64,000 nt of DNA, from assembly GCA_031425035.1 (NCBI GenBank), contig JANPIN010000018.1, positions 1 to 64,000 on the forward strand. The letters run 5' to 3'. Each line of letters starts with the position of its first letter. Within the stretch, counting starts at the first letter, position 1. Positions 1 to 8,802 of this stretch are shown here, piece after piece. The position numbers were made by a program, and so were the translations under genes. Origin of the DNA: M3007 sp031425035 (GTDB lineage: Bacteria > Bacteroidota > Bacteroidia > Chitinophagales > Saprospiraceae). The notes below the pieces were generated by a model. That model was given only the letters and a program-made list of their open reading frames with translations. It was not told where the DNA came from and did not search any database.

Positions 1-418
1 TTACGAAGTCACCTTTCTCGTAGATCCGGTGCTGTCGGGCGAGGAAGTCAAATCGACAGCGGATCAAATCCAGCGCGAGCTGACGGGCTATGGAGCCACG
101 ATCATCGCGGTGGATGAAATGGGCCTCCGACAATTGGCCTATCAAATTAACCGGCGCTCTTCGGGCGTTTACTTTGCCATCGAGTTCGGCTGTGAGGTCG
201 CCGATTGGTTGACCAAGTTCGAATTGGGCCTGAAGCGGAACGAGCGTTTGCTGCGTTTCCTGACCTGCAAACTGGACAAGTACGGTGTCAAATACAACGA
301 CGACAAGCGTAATGGCTTGATCGGCGGTAAGAAGAAACGCGACGAAGATGCTGCAGCTGCAGCCGTGGCGGCCGAGCAAGCGCCGGTCCCGCAAGTCGTT
401 GATCTGGACGCCAACTAA
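1..418 (+). CDS. rpsF: 30S ribosomal protein S6 (5' end outside window)
   Basis: Open at the left edge: codons are in frame from base 2 and read YEVTFLVDPVLSGEEV before the first in-window start-like GTG at 29, so the true start lies upstream. S6 binds 16S rRNA in the platform of the small subunit next to S18. The S6 fold is recognisable (DEMGLRQLAYQINRRSSGVY, then the ELGLKRNERLLRFLT helix). The tail is extended by a Lys/Ala-rich stretch ending AEQAPVPQVVDLDAN, typical of Bacteroidota S6 proteins. It is first in an operon with S18 (38 bp downstream) and L9. No ssb or priB lies between S6 and S18, unlike proteobacteria and Bacillus. Confidence 0.97.
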   Translation, partial: YEVTFLVDPVLSGEEVKSTADQIQRELTGYGATIIAVDEMGLRQLAYQINRRSSGVYFAIEFGCEVADWLTKFELGLKRNERLLRFLTCKLDKYGVKYNDDKRNGLIGGKKKRDEDAAAAAVAAEQAPVPQVVDLDAN

Positions 419-456
419 TTCAACCCCATCATTCACACTCACATTCACCACTCGCT

Positions 457-726
457 ATGGCTGCTACCAGAGAAGATGTAAAGTTTCTCAGCAACCCGAA
501 GATCGGGCTGCGTCGCAAAAAATACTGCCGTTTCCGCAAATTTGGCATCAAGTATATTGACTACAAAGACGCGGATTTCCTCCTCCAATTCATCAACGAA
601 CAAGGCAAACTGCTGCCCCGCCGTATTACGGGCAACAGCCTGAAATACCAGCGCCGTGTGGCCACCGCCGTCAAGCGGGCCCGTCACCTGGGTATGCTGC
701 CGTTCATTGCCGACTTGATGAAGTAA
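457..726 (+). CDS. rpsR: 30S ribosomal protein S18
   Basis: This 89-residue protein has normal length for S18 and carries the family core IDYKDADFLLQFINEQGKLLPRRITG followed by KYQRRVATAVKRARHLGMLPF (quoted here only as landmarks around residues 31-80). It heterodimerises with S6 on the platform of the 30S subunit. No Cys-type zinc ribbon is present at the N-terminus. The start is the only ATG that gives the usual N-terminus (MAATREDVKFL). It is the middle gene of the S6-S18-L9 operon. Confidence 0.97.
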   Translation: MAATREDVKFLSNPKIGLRRKKYCRFRKFGIKYIDYKDADFLLQFINEQGKLLPRRITGNSLKYQRRVATAVKRARHLGMLPFIADLMK

Positions 727-786
727 GGCGAAAGCCCTGAAAACCACGCATTCACACATTATCTCATTCGCTTATTTCTATCAGCA

Positions 787-1233
787 ATGAATATCATTCT
801 GCTCGATCATATCGAAAAGGTAGGCACGAAGCACGAAGTCGTCAAGGTAAAAGATGGCTACGGACGCAACTACCTGATCCCAAGGGGCCTCGCCATTGTG
901 GCCAATAAAACAAACATGGCCCGGCTGGAAGGCTTGAAAAAACAAGGCGCTAAAAAAGAAGCCGCTCTCGTAGCTGCCCTGCGCGAAACGGCCTCCAAAC
1001 TGGACGGCAAAACGGTGCAGATCAGCGCGAAAGCCGGCGAAAGCGGCCGCCTGTTCGGTTCGGTTACTGCCCAGAACATCGCCGTCGCCTTGCGCGAATA
1101 CGGCGTGGAAGTGGACAAACGCCTGGTCGAAATGCCGGAGGAAGTTAAAGAACTGGGTAGCTACAACGCCACCGTACGCTTCCACCCGGAAGTGGTGGTG
1201 GATGTACCGTTTACCGTGGTCTCGGAAGGCTAG
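787..1233 (+). CDS. rplI: 50S ribosomal protein L9
   Basis: At 148 residues this is full length. The N-terminal 23S rRNA-binding domain carries the signature GYGRNYLIPRGLA (residues ~24-36), followed by the long connecting helix (MARLEGLKKQGAKKEAALVAA) and the C-terminal domain (residues ~80-148). L9 reaches from the base of the L1 stalk and affects reading-frame maintenance. It is the last gene of the operon, 60 bp after S18, and is followed directly by an intrinsic terminator at 1262-1298. Confidence 0.97.
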   Translation: MNIILLDHIEKVGTKHEVVKVKDGYGRNYLIPRGLAIVANKTNMARLEGLKKQGAKKEAALVAALRETASKLDGKTVQISAKAGESGRLFGSVTAQNIAVALREYGVEVDKRLVEMPEEVKELGSYNATVRFHPEVVVDVPFTVVSEG

Positions 1234-1261
1234 TTCTCCAGGCTTCGCCTGTAAAATATCG

Positions 1262-1298
1262 AAAGCGAAATCGGCCGTTGGCTGGTTTCGCTTTTTTT
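1262..1298 (+). terminator. Intrinsic terminator of the rpsF-rpsR-rplI operon
   Basis: AAAGCGAAA (1262-1270) pairs perfectly with TTTCGCTTT (1286-1294) and runs into a T-tract (1292-1298). It lies 29 bp after the rplI stop on the same strand. Confidence 0.85.
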
Positions 1299-1348
1299 AG
1301 TGTGCGTTGGTATGGACTGCGGATTTAAGGGCGGGGGGGACTGCGTAG

Positions 1349-1605
1349 TGATAGGATAGCAGAACGGATTAAACGGATCAATCGGATTTAAACGGATTTA
1401 AGGGGGGACTGCGTACGTGGTGGGATAGGAGAACGGATGAAACGGATCGAACGGATTTAAACGGATTTAAACGGACTTAAGGGAGTGGACTGCGTACTTA
1501 GTAAGCTAGGAGAACGGATTAATCGGATTTTGCTGTACAACCCTTAAATCCGTTTAAATCCGTTCAATCCGTTTCATCCGTTCCTCTATCCCATCAAGTA
1601 CGTGC
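1349..1605. repeat. CGGAT-word repeat cluster with tandem and inverted arms
   Basis: Three directly repeated arms begin near 1349, 1421 and 1502. Each opens with a GATAGGA-like lead (ATAGGATAGCAGAACGGAT in the first) and continues as CGGAT words spaced 9-10 nt apart. The direct units also share ACTGCGTA, starting at 1340, 1408 and 1489. An inverted arm (1541-1605) reads CCTTAAATCCGTTTAAATCC and ends CTCTATCCCATCA, so the whole can fold into a long imperfect hairpin. The same design recurs at 10359-10531 and, with altered words, at 11626-11718. No ORF is credible in 1299-1628, and nothing else is visible there. Confidence 0.85.
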
Positions 1606-1628
1606 TTGATAAAACACCCTCTTCAGGC

Positions 1629-1661
1629 AAAAAATAAAGGGGCCCAACCTTGGCCCCCTTC
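1629..1661 (-). terminator. Intrinsic terminator of the FAS1 gene
   Basis: Read on the minus strand, AAGGGGGCC (1660-1652) pairs with GGCCCCTT (1644-1637) and is followed by a U-rich tail (complement of 1629-1636). It lies 29 bp after the minus-strand stop at 1690. Confidence 0.8.
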
Positions 1662-1689
1662 TTCAATGTACTGCTGGGAATTATTACTC

Positions 1690-2316
1690 TTATTTCGGCA
1701 ACAACACCGCATCCACCGAGTGGATCACGCCATTAGACTGGTAAACATCATAGGTTGTGATGTTGGCGGTGTTACCGCTTTCGTCCTTCACCATAATGTT
1801 GTGCGAACCGTTCATCATAAACGTCAGCGTACCGCCGCTCACTGTTTTCAGGGTGTTGGTGCCTTTACGGATCATGTTGGAAATGGCGCGGAAATCATAC
1901 TTGCCGGACACCACGTGGTAGGTCAGTACTTTCGTGAGGGTGGCCTTGTTTTCCGGTTTCAGCAGGGTTTCTACCGTACCGTTGGGCAGGTTTTCAAAAG
2001 CGTCATTCACTGGTGCGAACACCGTGAACGGGCCTTTGCTTTGCAGGGTTTCCACCAGACCGGCCGCTTTTACAGCGGCGACGAGGGTCGTGTGGGCTTT
2101 GGAATTCACGGCATTTTCCACGATGTTTTTAGCCGGATACATGGTTTCGCCACCGACGGTGACGTTAACCGGAGCGGCCATCTTTTTAGCCGGTTTGGCT
2201 TTCATCGTAGACTTCGAGGTAGGGGCTGGTTTAGCAGTAGTACTTTGGGCTTGTACGGCAAATCCGGCACAAACGAGGGCCAATAACAGGCTGGCATTTT
2301 TGATTGATAATTTCAT
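1690..2316 (-). CDS. Secreted fasciclin (FAS1) domain protein
   Basis: The 208-residue protein has a signal peptide (MKLSIKNASLLLALVCAGFA, cleavage near VQAQ) and a low-complexity Lys/Pro/Ala/Thr linker to about residue 48. One complete FAS1 domain follows, with the family motifs FTVFAPVNDAFENLP (~residues 97-111) and TYHVVSGKYDF (~residues 132-142) and the terminal SNGVIHSVDAVLLPK. FAS1 domains act in cell adhesion or matrix binding on the cell surface; the ligand cannot be told from sequence. There is no lipobox and no T9SS sorting domain, so a periplasmic or secreted fate is open. It is monocistronic between two repeat/terminator regions. Confidence 0.9.
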   Translation of the reverse strand: MKLSIKNASLLLALVCAGFAVQAQSTTAKPAPTSKSTMKAKPAKKMAAPVNVTVGGETMYPAKNIVENAVNSKAHTTLVAAVKAAGLVETLQSKGPFTVFAPVNDAFENLPNGTVETLLKPENKATLTKVLTYHVVSGKYDFRAISNMIRKGTNTLKTVSGGTLTFMMNGSHNIMVKDESGNTANITTYDVYQSNGVIHSVDAVLLPK

Positions 2317-2424
2317 GGTAATGTTGCTTTGAAAAATAATGTTTGTTTAAGAATTTCATTGCTTTGAATGATGGCTTACCTACGGACTTGCCGCCCATCT
2401 TAGATTTTTAAAACCCATAAATTT

Positions 2425-2465
2425 AAAATAAAAAATCCGTCAAATCGCGGTAAATCCTTGACGGA
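2425..2465 (-). terminator. Intrinsic terminator of the CoA-binding protein gene
   Basis: On the minus strand TCCGTCAA (2465-2458) pairs with TTGACGGA (2443-2436) and runs into a T-rich tail. The stem sits 56 bp beyond the stop at 2521. Its words resemble the CGGAT repeat family, which may be chance. Confidence 0.7.
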
Positions 2466-2520
2466 CAATGTATTGAGTGGGAAAATTTTTTCAACAAAAT
2501 AAATACGGCCGGCCCGGATT

Positions 2521-2880
2521 CTAGTACGTGCCGATGGAAAGCATGACCAGGGTGCAGCCTTCTACGGTTTCAATGCCGCGTTCATGCGCCATTTTTTCCA
2601 GCTCCGGATTTTCGGCGCCCGGATTGAAAATGATCCGTTTTGGGTGCAGCGAAAGGATGTAGTCGTGGAGGGGTTGCTGGCGTTCGGCGCCCATATATAA
2701 AGTAACGGTATCGACTTCCTCCAAAGCCGGCTCCCCCTGCTGAATTTCCAGACCGGCGATCAGGCCTTTTTTCAGACCCACCGGAACAACTTCGTGTCCG
2801 AATTTTACCAGCCGCTGGGTGGCGAGGTAGGCATAACGTTCCGGATTGGGCGTAGCGCCCAGTACAACGGTCTTTTTCAT
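2521..2880 (-). CDS. CoA-binding domain protein (YccU-like)
   Basis: The 119-residue protein is a single Rossmann-like CoA_binding_2 domain: it opens KKTVVLGATPNPERYAY and has the family end motif FNPGAENPELE...GCTLVML. Family members bind CoA or acyl-CoA; the role in vivo is not established. I start it at the ATG at 2880. A reading from an in-frame TTG at 2889 is possible but less likely. It is divergent from dcd, with a 188-bp spacer that holds the dcd promoter. Confidence 0.88.
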   Translation of the reverse strand: MKKTVVLGATPNPERYAYLATQRLVKFGHEVVPVGLKKGLIAGLEIQQGEPALEEVDTVTLYMGAERQQPLHDYILSLHPKRIIFNPGAENPELEKMAHERGIETVEGCTLVMLSIGTY

Positions 2881-2999
2881 AGCAATCAAAAATGTTTAGA
2901 ATGGCGCGTTTGCACAGATCAACCCAATACGTCGTCGTACATCATAACAGGGTATCGGGATAAAAGTTAGGCGGATAGCTATTTTCACTCCATTTGCGG

Positions 3000-3007
3000 T
3001 ACTTTTG
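3000..3007 (+). promoter_or_regulatory. Bacteroidota-type -7 box upstream of dcd
   Basis: TACTTTTG matches TAnnTTTG and lies 61 bp before the dcd ATG. I found no clear TTG at the -33 position, so the call rests on the -7 box alone. Confidence 0.5.
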
Positions 3008-3068
3008 CCAACTTTTTTAGAACAGTGGTCTCCTGGCCACGGAAAGGCAGTTTTACAAGTATCTCCTT

Positions 3069-3623
3069 ATGATCTTAACCGACAAGAAAATCCTGGAAGC
3101 CATTGCCAGCCGGGAAATTGTGATCGAACCTTTTCGCCGCGAGTGCCTGGGAACCAATTCTTACGACGTGCATTTGGGCAAATATCTGGGGCTCTACCGT
3201 GATCGGGTGCTGGATGCCAAACGCCATAACCTGATTGAAATACTGGAAATTCAGGAAGAAGGTTTCGTGCTTCAGCCCGGTACCCTATACCTCGGCGTAA
3301 CGGAGGAATATACGGAGACGTTCAATTCCGTGCCTTTTCTGGAAGGCAAAAGCAGTATTGGCCGCCTGGGCATTGATATTCATGCGACGGCCGGTAAGGG
3401 CGACGTTGGTTTTTCCAATAACTGGACCCTCGAAATCAGCTGCGTACAACCCGTACGCGTGTATGCCGGCATGCCGATCGGGCAGCTGATTTACTTCCTC
3501 GTCGACGGAGATATTGAAAATTACTACCATAAAAAACAAAACGCGAAATATAACGAGCGGACTGACAAACCGGTAGAAAGCATGATGTGGAAGAATTTTC
3601 CAGGCGTACCGGCAGCACTTTAA
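3069..3623 (+). CDS. dcd: dCTP deaminase
   Basis: This enzyme deaminates dCTP to dUTP, supplying dUMP for thymidylate synthesis. The 184-residue trimeric-dUTPase-fold protein carries the dCTP deaminase signature: substrate loop EGKSSIGRLGIDIHATAG (~residues 98-115, with the RSS/KSS-type Ser-Ser-x-x-R) and the following GFSNNWTLEI strand whose Glu is the catalytic base in characterised enzymes. The normal start MILTDKKILEAI is kept. Whether it also has dUTPase activity (DCD-DUT type) cannot be decided here. It is probably transcribed alone, with the haloperoxidase gene 74 bp downstream. Confidence 0.93.
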   Translation: MILTDKKILEAIASREIVIEPFRRECLGTNSYDVHLGKYLGLYRDRVLDAKRHNLIEILEIQEEGFVLQPGTLYLGVTEEYTETFNSVPFLEGKSSIGRLGIDIHATAGKGDVGFSNNWTLEISCVQPVRVYAGMPIGQLIYFLVDGDIENYYHKKQNAKYNERTDKPVESMMWKNFPGVPAAL

Positions 3624-3697
3624 TTTTAATCCCTTTTTAAGAAAATGCACACTGGACTTTCCGATCTTTAACTGTTAATCAGATCAACTTACCGGCA

Positions 3698-5068
3698 ATG
3701 AACAAGCTACAACGCATTTTTTCTCTACTTTTAATAACGGCCTTGTCGTGGTATTTGCCCGCTTGCAAACGGACTACCGATGACTATAAAACCGAGGGCA
3801 ACCACGCCGAATTCCTGCATGCCGGGGTACGGCGCATCACGGATATTATTCGTCATGACATTTTTGCCCCGCCCATTTCGGCCCGTATTTATGCCTACTC
3901 CAGCGTGGCCGCCTATGAAGCGCTCGTACCTGGATTTCCGGACTATCAAAGCCTGGCGGGTCAGTTGAAAGGGCTGCAACCCGGACCGAAACCGGAAGCC
4001 GGAAAAGACTATTGTTTCCCGCTGGCCAGCGTGAATGCGCAGTTGACGGTCGGCAAAACCCTGGTTTTTTCGGAAGGCGACGTGGATGAGCTGAAAGAAG
4101 AAATTTTCGAGGATTTCAAGAAAATGAACATGCCTCAGGAAGTGTACGACCGGTCCATGGCTTATGGGGACGCCGTAGCGAAACACGTCCTGGCCTGGGC
4201 GAAAGCCGATAATTACGCCCAGACCCGCAGCGCATCGAAATTCACCATCGATACCAAGGAACCTGGTCGCTGGCGCCCGACGCCACCCATGTACGGCGAC
4301 GCCCTGGAACCGCACTGGATGGAAATCCGCCCCTGGGTACTCGATTCTGCCGGACAATGTCCTTCCGATCCGCCCGTAGCTTTCAGTGACGGCAAAACCA
4401 GCGAGTTCTATAACCTGGCCATGAATGTGCATGATATTGGTAAAAATCTGACGCCCGAACAAACTGCCACCGCCTGGTACTGGGACGATAATCCCTTCGC
4501 TATGGAAGTGAGCGGTCACCTGGCCTTTGGCAAGAAAAAAATCAGCCCCGGCGGTCACTGGATGAACATTGCCGGACATGCCTGCCGTAAAGCCCATGCC
4601 GATATTATGTTGTCGGCCGAAACCTATGTCAAAGTGGCCTGCGCCCTGGCCGACGGCTTTATCGTCTGCTGGAAAGAAAAGTACCGCACCAATCTGATCC
4701 GGCCCGAATCATATATCAATCTGTACATCGATCCGGAATGGGTGCCATTGATCCAAACGCCACCATTTCCGGAGCATCCCAGCGGACACAGTACCGTTTC
4801 GGCAGCGGCCGCAACGATCCTGACCAACCTCTATGGGGATAATTTCTCCTTTACCGACAGCACGGAAACGGAATTCGGTATACCGCCCCGCACGTTCAGT
4901 TCCTTTTACGAAGCGTCCCGGGAAGCGGGGATGAGCCGGGTGTACGGCGGTATACACTATACCCGCGGTAATGAATGTGGATTTAAATGCGGTAACGAAG
5001 TTGGCAAAGTGGTGTTTGATGCGGTAAAGACCCGTAAAAGCGCCGGATTGCCAACCGCAAAAAAATGA
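3698..5068 (+). CDS. Vanadium-dependent haloperoxidase / PAP2-family lipoprotein
   Basis: The 456-residue protein has a lipoprotein signal peptide with lipobox LPAC (Cys ~23). Its C-terminal half carries the vanadate/phosphate-binding residues of the vanadium haloperoxidase-PAP2 superfamily: an upstream Lys/Arg-Pro motif (KYRTNLIRPESY, ~residues 328-339), PSGHST (~361-366) and SRVYGGIHY (~414-422). The family either oxidises halides with peroxide or acts as an acid phosphatase, and sequence alone does not separate these. Most Bacteroidota paralogues are uncharacterised. It is likely membrane-anchored on the outer or periplasmic side. A strong hairpin follows at 5107. Confidence 0.88.
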   Translation: MNKLQRIFSLLLITALSWYLPACKRTTDDYKTEGNHAEFLHAGVRRITDIIRHDIFAPPISARIYAYSSVAAYEALVPGFPDYQSLAGQLKGLQPGPKPEAGKDYCFPLASVNAQLTVGKTLVFSEGDVDELKEEIFEDFKKMNMPQEVYDRSMAYGDAVAKHVLAWAKADNYAQTRSASKFTIDTKEPGRWRPTPPMYGDALEPHWMEIRPWVLDSAGQCPSDPPVAFSDGKTSEFYNLAMNVHDIGKNLTPEQTATAWYWDDNPFAMEVSGHLAFGKKKISPGGHWMNIAGHACRKAHADIMLSAETYVKVACALADGFIVCWKEKYRTNLIRPESYINLYIDPEWVPLIQTPPFPEHPSGHSTVSAAAATILTNLYGDNFSFTDSTETEFGIPPRTFSSFYEASREAGMSRVYGGIHYTRGNECGFKCGNEVGKVVFDAVKTRKSAGLPTAKK

Positions 5069-5106
5069 TTTTAAAGCCCCAATCTGGGAAAAAAACCGCC
5101 TGCAAC

Positions 5107-5138
5107 ATGGATCTGGACAAGTGCGCCAGATCCATTTT
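5107..5138 (+). terminator. Terminator-like hairpin after the haloperoxidase gene
   Basis: A perfect 10-bp stem, ATGGATCTGG (5107-5116) with CCAGATCCAT (5126-5135), has a 9-nt loop and is followed by a short T run (5135-5138) on the plus strand. Confidence 0.75.
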
Positions 5139-5240
5139 GTAATTTTAAAAACATACCCTAAAAAGGGTAATTTCTCCGACGGAACTGCACGAAGTATTCA
5201 ATTTTAACATTTATACTACACCAGCCTCCTTATAAAAGGC

Positions 5241-5248
5241 TAATTTTG
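5241..5248 (+). promoter_or_regulatory. Possible -7 box for the SprB-repeat gene
   Basis: TAATTTTG matches TAnnTTTG, but it lies 162 bp before the ATG at 5411 and has no obvious -33 element. It would imply a long leader. The rest of the 5139-5410 gap is AT-rich and shows nothing else definite. Confidence 0.35.
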
Positions 5249-5410
5249 TTCTGCATAAGCATTTATTTCTCGCCTTAGTTTTTTCAATCCCGCCCCCCGC
5301 TTAAAGTAACATTATGCTCACTCCTGGCAAAGTGGCATAATTTTTTGCATTTTATATAATCCCCCCTGCTATTCACATTTTCCGATTATAACTAAAAGAT
5401 TTTGTTTCCC

Positions 5411-8400
5411 ATGGGTCAAACATCAACACACCACAATTCGCGGGTCGGTGGCTGTAAATTCCTGCTTGGAATTCTCGCAGCGTTCCTGCTGTTACCACTT
5501 TTCAGCCAGGCGCAGGTGACAGCCACTATTACGGGCACTAACGTTACCTGTTATGGCCTTTGCAATGGCTCCGCAACGGCTACCGGCTCCGGCGGTTGGG
5601 CGCCTTATACGTACAACTGGAGTAACGGCGCTACCACCGCCACTATCACCGGGCTATGTGCCGGTACTTATCAGGTAACCATTACGGATATTGATCTGGG
5701 TTTCGGCATCGCTTCCATCACCATTACCCAGCCTACGCAGCTGGGGGTGACCGTGAACGCGACCCAACAGCAATTATGCGGTATTGCTCCGGATGGCCAG
5801 GCTTCGGTCGTACCCTTCGGTGGAACGCCGCCTTATACCTATTTATGGAGCACCGGCGCTACAACGCCACTCATTACCGGTCTTTCCGCCGGTACCTACA
5901 CGGTGACGGTGACCGATGCTAAAGGCTGCACGGCAGCTGGCAGCGCGATCATCACTTATTCACCGGAAGGCATTTGGGTCATCGACAGTTCGGAAGACGT
6001 GACCTGCTTTGGGGCTAACAACGGTTTCATCCACGTAGGCGCCATGACCGGCACCCCGCCTTATATGTTCCAGTGGAGCAATGGCGCAACCGGCCCTGAT
6101 ATTTTCAATCTGGCGCCTGGCACCTACTCGGTTACCACGACTGATGCCAATGGTTGTACCAATTTGCACACGGTCGTCATCACGCAGCCGCCAGCCCTGG
6201 TGGTCGGTATGAGCATGACCAACGCACTCTGCGGACTGCCTGGAACAGCCACGGTTATCCCATCGGGTGGCACGCCGCCTTACTCGGTACTCTGGAGTAC
6301 GGGTTCTACCAATTATACCATTACGGCCCCTCCGGGCAACTATTCGGTAACGGTAACGGATGCTAACGCCTGTACGGCGGTCAAACAATTGACCATTGGC
6401 GGCACGACAACCGGTCTTACCGTTAATGTAACCCTGGGCACAAATGCCGGTTGCAACATCGGCGGCAGCGCTACGGCTACGGCTTCCGGCGGTACCGGAA
6501 ACTACGCCTACTCCTGGGATAATGGCCAGACCACAGCCACTGCTACCAACCTTTCCGGGGGTGTGCTGCACCATGTTACGGTAACGGACCTTACGACCGG
6601 CTGTACGGGCATTGGCAGCATTACCATTCCATCGGCCTCCACTTTGGTCGCCACCACGGTGCTGAATTCGAACGCTACCTGCCTGGTCGGCGGCAGCGCT
6701 ACGGTGACCGCAACCGGCGGTACTCCCCCTTACACTTATCTTTGGAGCAATGGTCAGACAACAGCTACGGCTACGGCGCTGATGGCCGGCACAGTGGGCG
6801 TGACGGTTACGGATGCAACCGGTTGTATTGCTACCGCTACGGTCGCCATCGGACAATCGCAGGGCCCGAACGTAACAATTACGGTCAATACCAACGCCAG
6901 TTGTACGGCCGGCGGCAGTGCCACCGTAAATATCGTCAGCGGTACAGGACCATTCACTTACCTGTGGAGCAACGGCCAGACGACGGCCACGGCCACCAAT
7001 CTACCGGTCGGCGTGGTTAATGTCACGGTTACCGATCAGGCCGGATGTGCCGGTTCTGCTACCGGAACGATCACCCAAACGGGCGGCCCTACGGCCATTA
7101 TTTCGGCTAGCAGCACGGCAGCTTGTGTCGGCGGCGGTTCGGCAACGGCCGGCGCAACGGGCGGTACGACTCCCTACACCTTCAAATGGAGCAACGGTGC
7201 GACTACGGCTGTCGTAACTGGCCTGAGCGCCGGCAGCTATACCGTAACCGTGACCGACGCCTCCGGCTGTACGTCCACGGCTACCGTTAGCATCGCCGCT
7301 GCCTTACCTCCTAACGTAGTTATTAGCGCCTCTTCCAACGCCAAGTGCGACCAACCGGGTAGCGCAACAGCGAGTGCCACCAATGGCAGCGGTCCTTATA
7401 CGTATAAATGGAGTAACGGGGAAATCACGGCCACCGCAGTCAACCTGCCCGCCGGTTCTTATACCGTAACCGTAACGGATGCGGCCGGTTGTACCGGGAC
7501 AGCTTCCGTAACGATCGGTTTTGCCGCCAACGGTATTAAAATCGGTGACTATGTGTGGTACGATGAGAGCCAGAACGGCCTGCAGGACGCCCTGGAAACC
7601 GGCGTTGCTAACGTGACGGTCATGCTGATCAAACCCGGTCCAGACGGTATATTCGGCAATGGCGACGACGTGATTTCGCAAACCACTACGACGAACTCGA
7701 ACGGTAAATACGAATTCGCTTGTATCACCCCAGGAACATACGTGCTGATGTTCTCCGGTATTCCTGCCGGTTATGGTTTCACGAAAAAGGACTATGTCAA
7801 TAACGACTGTCTGGACAGCGATGCAAAAGCCAATGGCAAAACCGACCCATTCACGATCGTGGCTGGTCAGGGCGATAATCTCTGCTTCGATGCCGGTATA
7901 ACGACCATCTGCGATAATGTCCTGAATGCGGGCATCATCTGCTGCAACCAAACCATTTGCGAAGGCGACGTGCCAACTGCACTGGTACCCGTACAGGCTC
8001 CGTCCGGCGGTTCGGGCGCTATTGAATATATGTGGTTACAACTGGTACAGATCGGCCAGGCGCCTCCTAACTGGGTGGCTATACCAGGCGCTACGTCCGC
8101 TAGCTATCAGCCGGGCGCCTTGTTTGAAACCTCCTTCTTCCAGCGCTGCGCCCGCCGGGCCGGCTGTGTGTACTTCCTGGAATCCAATATTGTCACGATC
8201 ACGGTGAAAGCCTCGGGTACGCCAGGTTGTACATCCTTCATCAACCAGATCAATGCTTTCCAGCAGGGACCTACCTCGGTAGTCGTTAACTGGGAAACGC
8301 TGCCGGAAGGTGATGATTACATGTACACGGTGGAACATTCGATGAACCAGACCGTCTGGACCAGCGTCGGTACGGTTATGGGTAAACACGATGCCACGCA

Positions 8401-8782
8401 GCATAACAGCTACGCCATGACGGATAAAACGCCGGAGAACGGGGTGAACTACTACCGCGTGAAACGTGAAAATGTCAACGGTAACGAGACCTTCTCCCAC
8501 TCCGTTTCGGTGAACCTGAAAATACAGGGCGACGAAACGCTGATGATCACGCCTAACCCGGTTGCTGATAAGCTGTATATTAAAAATATCGCTTCATACG
8601 CTTCCGATGTGACCATCCAACTGTTCTCGACACAAGGTAAACTGCTGAAAACGCTGACCATCAAGCAAGGTACGTTGCAACAAACAGACCTGCCAATGGC
8701 GGATCTGCCAGAAGGCATTTACATGCTGCGCGCCAACTTCGGCGACGGTAATGTGAAAACGATGAAGATCACGAAGATGTAG
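5411..8782 (+). CDS. SprB-repeat giant cell-surface protein with SdrD B-like domain and T9SS sorting domain
   Basis: The start is set at ATG 5411 (the in-frame TTG at 5402 is rejected). After a signal peptide ending FSQAQ come nine SprB-type repeats of about 73-77 residues up to ~residue 705. Each has the pattern of a conserved Cys near the start, a PYTY-WSNG-TT centre and an end of VTVTD-GC. A SdrD B-like domain follows (IKIGDYVWYDESQNGLQD onward, ~708-835), then an Ig-like segment, a fibronectin-like segment, and a C-terminal type A sorting domain (MITPNPVADKLYIKN) of ~75 residues. SprB repeats occur in gliding adhesins moved on the T9SS track; secretion by T9SS is inferred from the sorting domain. 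Whether it supports gliding here is unknown. Confidence 0.93.
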   Translation: MGQTSTHHNSRVGGCKFLLGILAAFLLLPLFSQAQVTATITGTNVTCYGLCNGSATATGSGGWAPYTYNWSNGATTATITGLCAGTYQVTITDIDLGFGIASITITQPTQLGVTVNATQQQLCGIAPDGQASVVPFGGTPPYTYLWSTGATTPLITGLSAGTYTVTVTDAKGCTAAGSAIITYSPEGIWVIDSSEDVTCFGANNGFIHVGAMTGTPPYMFQWSNGATGPDIFNLAPGTYSVTTTDANGCTNLHTVVITQPPALVVGMSMTNALCGLPGTATVIPSGGTPPYSVLWSTGSTNYTITAPPGNYSVTVTDANACTAVKQLTIGGTTTGLTVNVTLGTNAGCNIGGSATATASGGTGNYAYSWDNGQTTATATNLSGGVLHHVTVTDLTTGCTGIGSITIPSASTLVATTVLNSNATCLVGGSATVTATGGTPPYTYLWSNGQTTATATALMAGTVGVTVTDATGCIATATVAIGQSQGPNVTITVNTNASCTAGGSATVNIVSGTGPFTYLWSNGQTTATATNLPVGVVNVTVTDQAGCAGSATGTITQTGGPTAIISASSTAACVGGGSATAGATGGTTPYTFKWSNGATTAVVTGLSAGSYTVTVTDASGCTSTATVSIAAALPPNVVISASSNAKCDQPGSATASATNGSGPYTYKWSNGEITATAVNLPAGSYTVTVTDAAGCTGTASVTIGFAANGIKIGDYVWYDESQNGLQDALETGVANVTVMLIKPGPDGIFGNGDDVISQTTTTNSNGKYEFACITPGTYVLMFSGIPAGYGFTKKDYVNNDCLDSDAKANGKTDPFTIVAGQGDNLCFDAGITTICDNVLNAGIICCNQTICEGDVPTALVPVQAPSGGSGAIEYMWLQLVQIGQAPPNWVAIPGATSASYQPGALFETSFFQRCARRAGCVYFLESNIVTITVKASGTPGCTSFINQINAFQQGPTSVVVNWETLPEGDDYMYTVEHSMNQTVWTSVGTVMGKHDATQHNSYAMTDKTPENGVNYYRVKRENVNGNETFSHSVSVNLKIQGDETLMITPNPVADKLYIKNIASYASDVTIQLFSTQGKLLKTLTIKQGTLQQTDLPMADLPEGIYMLRANFGDGNVKTMKITKM

Positions 8783-8802
8783 TTCTTCTGACTGATAAAT
8801 GA

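Noticed and set aside
781..1185. 134-residue minus-strand ORF opposite rplI
   Set aside because: It is a shadow of rplI codon structure; the S6-S18-L9 operon explains the DNA.
1349..1605. CRISPR array in the CGGAT repeat cluster
   Set aside because: Words of 5-10 nt are not separated by unique ~30-nt spacers, the arms are inverted as well as direct, and no cas gene is near.
1606..2286. 226-residue plus-strand ORF opposite the FAS1 gene
   Set aside because: The minus-strand FAS1 protein has a signal peptide, conserved domain and terminator, whereas this frame has none of these.
5960..6856. 298-residue antisense ORF in the SprB repeats
   Set aside because: It arises from repeated codons in the sense frame.
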